From VYFG01 sp965248685 (GTDB lineage: Bacteria; Pseudomonadota; Gammaproteobacteria; Arenicellales; Poriferihabitantaceae): a stretch of 64,000 nucleotides of DNA. A model generated the notes under the pieces. The model worked only from the letters and a program-made list of their open reading frames with translations, had not been told where the DNA came from and made no database searches. The stretch's first letter is position 1, and each line of letters begins with the position of its first letter. Where the stretch lies: NCBI GenBank assembly GCA_965248685.1, contig CBDFKC010000004.1, forward strand, positions 744,001-808,000. Direction: 5' to 3'. Position numbers and translations under genes: made by a program. Shown here in pieces: positions 41,048-48,246 of the stretch.

Positions 41048-42446
41048 AGAATGGCCAGAGTTTGGTGGTGGGGTGGAATTGAGACCAGGCGAACCAGAAT
41101 GCCTGGTGACTACCGAGATCTGCTCCGTTGGAATCGGTGGCTCGGACGCCGCCGCCGTCTAGAATCAGATGGATATTCTCGTATGAAATTTTCTCGCCAT
41201 TATTTAGTGCGCGTAAAGCGGGCTCTATGGGGAATGCGATGGGGGTTCCGTTTGCGCTGATGATTCCTAAAACGTCCTCGTGAACCGGGAGCCTGGGGTC
41301 TACGTCGCCGACCGGGAAAATCGGTCCATCAGCGTCACGGCCGTTACGAAAATCGGGGTTTCTACCCAGGGCGAGACTTTCGACTAGTACGGTGGTTTGT
41401 GGATGAGCAGCCTTCCATTCTCCCCATTGGGTGGTTACAACGCCCGCTTGTTTGAGAACAATTCCTTTTTTCTCAAGGGGGCCGGTTACAGCGTTGCCTT
41501 TAAAGGTATCGAAAACCGAGAAGGTAGTTAAATCATACATCACTTTATTAGAGCGTATAAGCAAGCCTGAGGTGCGCAATATCGGTCGGTCAACACCGTC
41601 GGGTAATTCATCGGTGAAATAAGCCTGGGCGGCTCCGCATAAGGTACAGTAGGGAATACCCAGGTCGCGGCTGCCAAGGGTGTCGTTCACCATCTCCCGT
41701 ACTTCCATAATCTGCCTTGGGTAGGCCCGGGATTCTCCATTGACGGTAACGCCAAATACGACGTCATCATCTCTTAACCAGTTTGCATCGATGGCGCTTA
41801 TAACTTTAGGATTGTCTGCTGCAGGAATACAATTACATGGGGTATCTGTGGTGTCGTATGCTCGGTCGTCAATTCTGACGCCGCCCCAGGATACATGGCG
41901 CCAGTCGATATCTCCTTCGACGAAGATCTTTTCCCATTCGGGAACAATAACTGTGTAAATGTTTCGTTTTACTTTTAGATAGTCTGGTGGCGCCGGGATA
42001 TCCCATGCGATCAAATGGTCAGTGACATCTCCCCATGCATTACGCCGGTTAAATTCCACACCGAGAAGACTACTGGCGGTATCTGACAACTCCGCAATTA
42101 ATCTGAATGCCCCGGCAATGCGTAACACATCGCTAAGTATCCAGGCCAGACGGGGGTCGCTGGATTCGGCAAAGATACGCAATGCTTCCCGTTGTTCAGG
42201 GCCCCAGGTGCCGCTGCGAAGACTCTCCCCGAACGCGATGTCAATGGCTTGTTTTACTTCATTGCTAAGCGGGCCAGTTGGCACTTTAGGTGCGGCACCA
42301 AACGCCTTAGGTGCGCCAATGGGTTGCCATGACTGGCCGGAGTCAGAAACCGAATCAATGGTCTCGGTTGCTGCATAATTGTTAGTTGGAATAAATAATG
42401 AAAAAGCAAATATGACCAGGGTTAATTTTTTTTGAAACAAGTTCAT
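41046..42446 (-). CDS. Exported DUF3179-domain protein
   Basis: 466 residues with a Sec signal peptide (MNLFQKKLTLVIFAFSLFIPTNNYA). The C-terminal two thirds are DUF3179: DDDVVFGVTVNGESRAYP, the cysteine motif PYCTLCGAAQAY, RTSGLLIRSNKVMYD, TFKGNAVTGPL and WGEWKAAHPQTTVL. The CxxC may bind metal or a cofactor; no activity is established for the family. It follows the peroxidase cluster on the same strand after a 155-base gap, so co-transcription is possible but not certain. Confidence 0.85.
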   Translation of the reverse strand: MNLFQKKLTLVIFAFSLFIPTNNYAATETIDSVSDSGQSWQPIGAPKAFGAAPKVPTGPLSNEVKQAIDIAFGESLRSGTWGPEQREALRIFAESSDPRLAWILSDVLRIAGAFRLIAELSDTASSLLGVEFNRRNAWGDVTDHLIAWDIPAPPDYLKVKRNIYTVIVPEWEKIFVEGDIDWRHVSWGGVRIDDRAYDTTDTPCNCIPAADNPKVISAIDANWLRDDDVVFGVTVNGESRAYPRQIMEVREMVNDTLGSRDLGIPYCTLCGAAQAYFTDELPDGVDRPILRTSGLLIRSNKVMYDLTTFSVFDTFKGNAVTGPLEKKGIVLKQAGVVTTQWGEWKAAHPQTTVLVESLALGRNPDFRNGRDADGPIFPVGDVDPRLPVHEDVLGIISANGTPIAFPIEPALRALNNGEKISYENIHLILDGGGVRATDSNGADLGSHQAFWFAWSQFHPTTKLWPF

Positions 42447-42601
42447 CTGTGAGATTCAGTGATTGTAGATTGCCGTCTTGTAGGTAGAACCAATAGGACT
42501 TCGAAATACGCAATTAGTTTACTTAGAGTCGGAATGAATTATCTTGGAAAATCTGAATCTAATCGAAAACCCGAAAGCAAACCTTGGGTAACGACTACTA
42601 G

Positions 42602-43792
42602 CTACATCGAAAAATCTTCGCTGCCATCCGGTTCGAAATGCGGGGTCTTGTTTACTTTTTGCCTAAATTGAGATAACTCCCAGTACATCCTGCGGCGGGC
42701 ACGATTTTGATTGCCCAAAGGGCGATGATCCGGCAGTCCGTGCCAGGGATTGATTGAAAGACGCTTGCCAAATTCAAATTGCTGGGGAGAATCGAATTTC
42801 TGTTTAGGAATGTGAATAGTTGCAGCAGGTATAAAAGGAGATAATTTTTGCGGCCAGCGAACCGCCGCATTTTCAAGGGGCATCCGATGGGAGTCGGTTT
42901 GTACCTGGACCAGGAAATCAAATTCCACGTCTTGTTCATTTAGGGTTTTAATCATGTTTTCCCGTAGATAATTGAACGGTACTTTTCCGAAGGGTACTCC
43001 GGGTATTTTCCGGGTTACTTCGGATTTAGGGGAGTAGGAGTAAATCATGGCCTGTCCTTCCCCCAACAAATAGGGCACGCAGCTAAAGTAACGATGGCCC
43101 AGAGGATTAAACTGGGTTTCGGTCCACAGGGCCTGCATAAAAAAGTCAAGAATGTGTAATGCCCTAGGATCCCAGAAGTAATACAACGCCATATCATGCA
43201 AACTCCAGTATTGCAGCCGTGCATTGGAGCGGGTATCCGGAGTAACGAAGGTTGGGGTGCAGATCGCGGAAAAATCCTGGGTGAACTTTTCGTCTTCCAT
43301 CAGCTTTTCGCCCGGTACGTCCATAATTTTCATGGCCATGCTGGAAAATCCGGCGTCACGAATATCAGATGGAACATCTGGTCCGGGACCTGAATATCGT
43401 ACGTATGCCGGATAACTACGTACTGTGGAAAATATGCCTTTGCGCATATGAACCGGCAGGTCGTCACGCACCGTCACGGTTGCTCGAACGATACCGTGGG
43501 TTTTGGTATTGCCGCCGCGCTCATACTGCCCCGGTTTAAAATGTCCTCGCATTTGATCCGCCATCAATTCGATAATGTCGTCGAGGGCTTTTTGTTCCCA
43601 TGGGTAGATCTTTTCTTCAGCCAGTTTGAGGCCTTCATTCTCACGTTTGCGATTTATCAGGTACTGAAGCAGCTTTGCTGTGGGCTCCCGGGTTAGCCGG
43701 TTTAGCGTCGGCCTGAAGAAAGGTTCCAGTCGGCGCTCTATATGTAGTAATTCCACCAGCGCACGATGGATAGATTTAAGTATCGTGTTCAT
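42602..43792 (-). CDS. Catalase-like heme protein (distal histidine retained)
   Basis: 396 residues of the short catalase-related family, not a true catalase (about 100 residues shorter and lacking the typical catalase C-terminal signature). It keeps a distal-type histidine, H99 in KTHGIVRATVTV, the FSSMAMKIMDVPG segment, and a proximal R-x-x-x-Y (RRRMY) near residue 380 in NPWHGLPDHRPLGNQNRARR. Relatives include catalase-related allene oxide synthases that act on fatty-acid hydroperoxides; that activity is inference here. The start overlaps the stop of the DyP gene by four bases, so translation is coupled. Confidence 0.85.
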   Translation of the reverse strand: MNTILKSIHRALVELLHIERRLEPFFRPTLNRLTREPTAKLLQYLINRKRENEGLKLAEEKIYPWEQKALDDIIELMADQMRGHFKPGQYERGGNTKTHGIVRATVTVRDDLPVHMRKGIFSTVRSYPAYVRYSGPGPDVPSDIRDAGFSSMAMKIMDVPGEKLMEDEKFTQDFSAICTPTFVTPDTRSNARLQYWSLHDMALYYFWDPRALHILDFFMQALWTETQFNPLGHRYFSCVPYLLGEGQAMIYSYSPKSEVTRKIPGVPFGKVPFNYLRENMIKTLNEQDVEFDFLVQVQTDSHRMPLENAAVRWPQKLSPFIPAATIHIPKQKFDSPQQFEFGKRLSINPWHGLPDHRPLGNQNRARRRMYWELSQFRQKVNKTPHFEPDGSEDFSM

Positions 43793-45315
43793 TCGTTACC
43801 GTTCCCCGCATCAGATGAATAATGCGTGATAAATTTCAACGCGCGAATACCTGGCACAAAAAAATATGCGCCACCACGGACTGTAATGAATTCGGGTATG
43901 CCGCTGATGTGGCGGCGGGCGCCAGTTTCTTTGGGCTGGCTAAAATTATCTGTGGAGCTGCTATCTTCAAGAGGGTGGCGATTACCCAACAAAGGATCCT
44001 GTTCATTTTGCAGGCCGCCGAATTTAGCGTTGGCTATCCATGCGTTTTGGATAAATTCGAATTGTCGAGCGATATTGGCACACAGGCATATAAACTGCAG
44101 TCCTCTTTCTTCCTGGCCCTGTGAACCTGCCAGCGCATCGTCGAGTGGTAATTCTGGTCCATAGGCCCGACCTCGTCTCAGAATACGGTGATAGCGCGTC
44201 GATGCGATCAAATCCTGGTGTGGGCTACTTGCGCCAAAGCCAAAAATTCGCAGAATTCGCTTAATCAAACTTTCTGTACCGGGTGGCAAATCCCCGGTTC
44301 GAGGGTTAGACCGCCTTACGTGGGCGCCGATGGGACAAATTTCTCCGTCTGGGTCACTGTTATAATCGAAATTGTTGGTGGGCTGGTTTTTTTCGCTGAT
44401 TCCTGAAATTGGTTTTGGGGTAACAGGTATTAAGGGCTCTCCATCACGCTGGCGCCCGACCATAGCTGATGCGAGCTGCTCTCTTTTATCCGGGATGCCA
44501 TCAGCGATGCGATCAGCGAACTGCCAGAAACCGCTAACGTCCTGTCGCAGTTGTCGAAGCACCAGATAACCGCCATTTCGGCCCAGGTCTTTTAATCCGG
44601 GCTGGTCGGCAGCGTATGGTAGATACTCAGCGCCAGTACAATCGCTGGCACTTAATAGCGGCCTGTCTGTATAGTGACCATACTCGTTGGGATAACCGAG
44701 AATAAATTCCCCAGGAGTGACCAGATTGGAATAGGTATTTCGTTGGTGGGTGTCGGTGGACTGTCGCTCGGCCCAATCAATTTTTGGCTGGCTCAACCCA
44801 TCGGCGAATCCAAACGGCTCTCGGGTTACTTGATCATTAGAAGGGAGTTCGATCACCGGGTTAAAAGACTGGTTAAAATGCTGATCAGTCACCTTTTGAA
44901 CCCATTCTTCAAGTTTTCCTGGTGCCGCATATAGCATCAACAGAATATCTGGTACCCCGGTTGTATCGCTGCCCCAGTCCCAGTTTGATGGAGCGCTATT
45001 ACCGATATCACCCAATCGACGAGAGCGACTATCATGGTGTATGCCGGTTAAAAATTCTGCAGAAAAGCCGGCAATTACATTTTCATCCAAACCAAGTTTG
45101 CCCAAGCCGTTCGCGGTAAATGCGATCTGTAGCGCGGTATCAGGCAGGGGCTGACGGTTCTCGGCGGTGGTCACTGTAACCTGGGCAAGCCATTGTCTTG
45201 CCTGGGCCGGATCGGCAATCTTTAGCAATAAAAAGCAGGAATGGCTGAGTCTGCCGTGGGCGAAGCGAAAGATTCCCTGCAAATCATCAAATTCAAAGTT
45301 GGGATTGTCTGCCAT
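43789..45315 (-). CDS. DyP-type heme peroxidase
   Basis: 508-residue dye-decolourising peroxidase. Diagnostic features: GFADG with catalytic D172 (GFADGLSQP), proximal heme-ligand H332 (CPIGAHVRRSNPRT) and a two-domain ferredoxin-like fold length. No signal peptide is seen. It lies 16 bases after the 435-residue unknown protein and overlaps the next catalase-like gene, so it belongs to the peroxidase operon. Natural substrates of such proteins are usually unknown. Confidence 0.93.
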   Translation of the reverse strand: MADNPNFEFDDLQGIFRFAHGRLSHSCFLLLKIADPAQARQWLAQVTVTTAENRQPLPDTALQIAFTANGLGKLGLDENVIAGFSAEFLTGIHHDSRSRRLGDIGNSAPSNWDWGSDTTGVPDILLMLYAAPGKLEEWVQKVTDQHFNQSFNPVIELPSNDQVTREPFGFADGLSQPKIDWAERQSTDTHQRNTYSNLVTPGEFILGYPNEYGHYTDRPLLSASDCTGAEYLPYAADQPGLKDLGRNGGYLVLRQLRQDVSGFWQFADRIADGIPDKREQLASAMVGRQRDGEPLIPVTPKPISGISEKNQPTNNFDYNSDPDGEICPIGAHVRRSNPRTGDLPPGTESLIKRILRIFGFGASSPHQDLIASTRYHRILRRGRAYGPELPLDDALAGSQGQEERGLQFICLCANIARQFEFIQNAWIANAKFGGLQNEQDPLLGNRHPLEDSSSTDNFSQPKETGARRHISGIPEFITVRGGAYFFVPGIRALKFITHYSSDAGNGNE

Positions 45316-45331
45316 GGCTCAGCTCATCCAG

Positions 45332-46639
45332 CTATATCAGACTGATCCAGGCCTGAATCTCATCGTCATTGCGATAACGAAGGTTCGCTAGTCCTTGCCT
45401 GATCTTTGCATTCCGTGCCAGATCCACCGTAGTAAGGTTGGGGTAGGCCTTGTACCAGACATTGGTATGGTACTGATGCCGGCGCAGGAAGTATTTGAAT
45501 TTTTGTTCGTAGGTTGCGCCCCCCTTTAACAGCCATCGGGTTTTGGGCCAACCGGTTCCATTACTAAATACCAGGTTGAGTCCCCAGCCCACTTTATTGA
45601 TAAAGTCGTCCATGTAGCTTTCCAGGTCTCCATCGTAATTACTGGCGAAAAACACCCGGCGATTGTCATCCAATAACACCCAGCGGGCAAAATGGATAGT
45701 CTTCACCCGGGTCAGGAACCCTCTGTTGTAAATATGACGAGAGGCATAGTTCAGCATAAACAGGAAAAATATAATTGCGCTGCGTCGAAATAACCCTGGC
45801 TTAACATCGCCAAACGCGCTGAATTGATTTGTCACCAGCAGGTCTTCCGATTGCGCCAGACTTTCTACTTCTTCTGCGTCCGGGCGCGGGGTGATTTCGG
45901 GGTCAGAACGTTCCAGCGAACGCAGGCGAATAATGAGAACTGGTAGTGCAATGATTATCAGTGGTGCTAAAGCCAGCAGGATTACTGGCACGCCAATTTT
46001 ATGCATAAGGTTTTTTAACCACCAGTCGATGGGCGTCGCTGGGATTGGCGTCAGCTTTAGCCGGTTTCGCTTTTTTTGATCCTGGACAAATTGATAAAGT
46101 GAATGATGCAAATCCCGCAAATTGAACTTGGTTCCAGACAGCTGAATATCGTTGAGCTCTGATTTGAGAGCATTGTGTAACGCGGCTTCCTGATGAATTT
46201 GGGTTACGCTCCTGCCGACCCAATTGATGTAATTGGCGGCCGGGCGTTTATTGTTGTTTTTCATCCATTCCAGCAAATTATCACTTTCTAGATTGAACCC
46301 TACGCAATAGGAGAATATTTTGTTTAATCCCGGTTCGGCACGCGCTGCCAATTCCGCCAGGAATAACTCAAATGGGCCGTCAAAGTCGCCGAGAAATATT
46401 AAGGTAGCTGGCCATGGCTGCGGGGGGATTCCATGAGCCGTAATGTCTTCCTCGGTTTTAAAATCGATAATGACAAATCGGGCCATATGCAAGCTGCTAA
46501 AGCTGGCAAATGGAACTAACAGATTACTGGGGTCTGCCAATCCCGATGATAAATTCATACTGGCGAGAAGGGAGCGTAAATTCTCAATCTGGTCTCTTCG
46601 AATCTCAGCGCATACCATAAAGTCCGATTGTGGAATCAT
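45332..46639 (-). CDS. Conserved protein of unknown function in peroxidase cluster
   Basis: 435 residues, no named family that I can assign. An N-terminal ~200-residue soluble region, a hydrophobic stretch at about 215-240 (VPVILLALAPLIIIALPVLII), and a C-terminal region with the distinctive TIHFARWVLLDDNRRVFFASNYDGDLESYMDDFI. The two halves look like repeated ferredoxin-like (dimeric alpha-beta barrel) domains, the same general fold as DyP peroxidases, but heme ligands are not evident. It lies 13 bases after the preceding small gene and 16 before DyP. A membrane-tethered partner of the peroxidases is plausible. Confidence 0.75.
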   Translation of the reverse strand: MIPQSDFMVCAEIRRDQIENLRSLLASMNLSSGLADPSNLLVPFASFSSLHMARFVIIDFKTEEDITAHGIPPQPWPATLIFLGDFDGPFELFLAELAARAEPGLNKIFSYCVGFNLESDNLLEWMKNNNKRPAANYINWVGRSVTQIHQEAALHNALKSELNDIQLSGTKFNLRDLHHSLYQFVQDQKKRNRLKLTPIPATPIDWWLKNLMHKIGVPVILLALAPLIIIALPVLIIRLRSLERSDPEITPRPDAEEVESLAQSEDLLVTNQFSAFGDVKPGLFRRSAIIFFLFMLNYASRHIYNRGFLTRVKTIHFARWVLLDDNRRVFFASNYDGDLESYMDDFINKVGWGLNLVFSNGTGWPKTRWLLKGGATYEQKFKYFLRRHQYHTNVWYKAYPNLTTVDLARNAKIRQGLANLRYRNDDEIQAWISLI

Positions 46640-46652
46640 TGGTATTTAATGG

Positions 46653-47105
46653 TTAAGTGATGGTCCTGGTTAGTGCGAAATCCAGTATCCTGGTCTTCCT
46701 CCACCAGACTTTTCCAAGGTAAACGCCGGGTTCGACTTCACGAATCTCATCGCGAATAAGTTTTGCGAAAAAAGAAGTTTTCGAATAGTCAATCACAATA
46801 GTGTCGCGATCATCCATCCAGCTCTTATCGATATAAACTTTAGCAACTATAAAAGTAAGGCTAAAAGGCGTTACCTTGTTGACCAGTATTCCAGCTTTTT
46901 TGTCCGGTGAAAAAAGATCAAACACCTTCCCTTGCCAAGCAAGTAATCTGGCGAATCCAGCTACCACCCGGGAAAATCCGGACCCCGCCAAAATCGCAGT
47001 GCCCCGGGTATCACCTTGCGGGATCGTGCCAGCGTCGGCGTTGCGGTAAATCTCGTCCAATTCCTCCCGGGACATCCCAAGCCATTTTTCCACGATGTTG
47101 TTCAT
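46653..47105 (-). CDS. Small conserved protein of unknown function in peroxidase cluster
   Basis: 150 residues without a recognised family. It starts MNNIVEKWLGMSREELDEIYRN and ends EVEPGVYLGKVWWRKTRILDFAL; the rest is beta-rich and lacks a signal peptide. The pattern of a GVYLGKVWW end suggests a small beta barrel, perhaps binding a hydrophobic ligand, but this is a guess. Its position inside the six-gene heme-enzyme run suggests a shared substrate or maturation role. Confidence 0.7.
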   Translation of the reverse strand: MNNIVEKWLGMSREELDEIYRNADAGTIPQGDTRGTAILAGSGFSRVVAGFARLLAWQGKVFDLFSPDKKAGILVNKVTPFSLTFIVAKVYIDKSWMDDRDTIVIDYSKTSFFAKLIRDEIREVEPGVYLGKVWWRKTRILDFALTRTIT

Positions 47106-47193
47106 GCTAAGACCTCGATAATATGTGCTAAAAAAATTCCATGTCTTCTGTGGGCTTCCTGTTACTTGATGTGCATTCCCATTATTTTGTTTG

Positions 47194-48174
47194 CTAATTT
47201 TCTGGCCCGGTGCGAAATCTTGCCATTTCGGTATAAATCACTTTTCTTGCCCTGTTGATTCCACCCAACGGTTGATGTTCTGCCAAACAGTTCCAAGGGT
47301 TGAATGCCATGTTTTCACATTTTGCTGCGTTATCGTCCTCTGGGGACGATTGTTTCTGTATGGTGATAGTGGCGACTTTCTCAAATGGGGACTGGTTTTC
47401 GTCCCAGAGAACCTGCGCATCTTCGATGGGCATGGTCTTCGGATCACTCTGTCTCTGAATCATGAAATCAAATTTGACAGGTTGAATTTTCAGGTGCCGA
47501 TTCATGGCATCGGTTAGCCCGTTTTCGTGATTCGCCATGGAAGCGAATTGTTCGGGGTCGATCTCAGGCTTAACCGAGTATTTCACTGCTACCGATTGAT
47601 CCAGCCCATGACGATAGGGCGTGGTACTCCAATAGCGGATAGCGAAGGGATTGTTTATTTTCTGGCGCCCCTTAAGCATGACCATCGCAGCTTTCCAGTG
47701 CGCTGGATTGATCAGAAATGCGAGTAAGCCCAGACGACCTTTTGCCATAGCGCTAGTAAAACTCAGGAATTCGTTAGCGGTGGCAGCGAACAGGACAGGA
47801 TGGCTGTTTAGCGTAAAATCCTGTATCCCTGGTTCTCCCCCGAGCTGGGTTCCGGCAACCTCCGATAATTTGATTGACAAACCATGGAAGTCTTTCTTGC
47901 GATCGTCAAACTTGGTCGCATTAGCGAATCGAAGCGTCGCCGGGTAGTGTCCTGGTGTGGCGAATAATCCTTGTTGCAACTCGGGTCGGAGTTGGTCCGA
48001 TATTTCAAATTCTGCCTCAAAGCAACCGAGGGTTTTTGATTGATTAAACCGCAGGTATTTTCCATCCGGATGGCGCTTCCGGCTAATTTTCTTGATTACG
48101 CTGATAAGATTTTCTGTGATCTCTGTTTGGTTAGCGTCAGGATGTTCTTCACCAAGTTGTAACATTTCCTGCAT
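47194..48174 (-). CDS. Catalase-like heme protein lacking the distal histidine
   Basis: 326 residues of the same catalase-related family as the gene at 42602, but shorter. The place of the distal histidine (KTHG in the other) reads KTLG (L49), so the residue that drives peroxide cleavage in catalases is missing. The proximal R-x-x-x-Y is kept (RKVIY in NRARKVIYTEMARF) and FNPWNCLAEHQPLGGINRAR matches its paralogue. It could bind heme without catalase chemistry, or act on another substrate. Located 72 bases after the heme dioxygenase-like gene. Confidence 0.82.
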   Translation of the reverse strand: MQEMLQLGEEHPDANQTEITENLISVIKKISRKRHPDGKYLRFNQSKTLGCFEAEFEISDQLRPELQQGLFATPGHYPATLRFANATKFDDRKKDFHGLSIKLSEVAGTQLGGEPGIQDFTLNSHPVLFAATANEFLSFTSAMAKGRLGLLAFLINPAHWKAAMVMLKGRQKINNPFAIRYWSTTPYRHGLDQSVAVKYSVKPEIDPEQFASMANHENGLTDAMNRHLKIQPVKFDFMIQRQSDPKTMPIEDAQVLWDENQSPFEKVATITIQKQSSPEDDNAAKCENMAFNPWNCLAEHQPLGGINRARKVIYTEMARFRTGPEN

Positions 48175-48246
48175 GACGCTATTCCAAGGGAGGGTTTGAT
48201 GTCAGGTCAAAGCGTCTGCGCCCGTTACCAGTCTTCATCGAACCGA

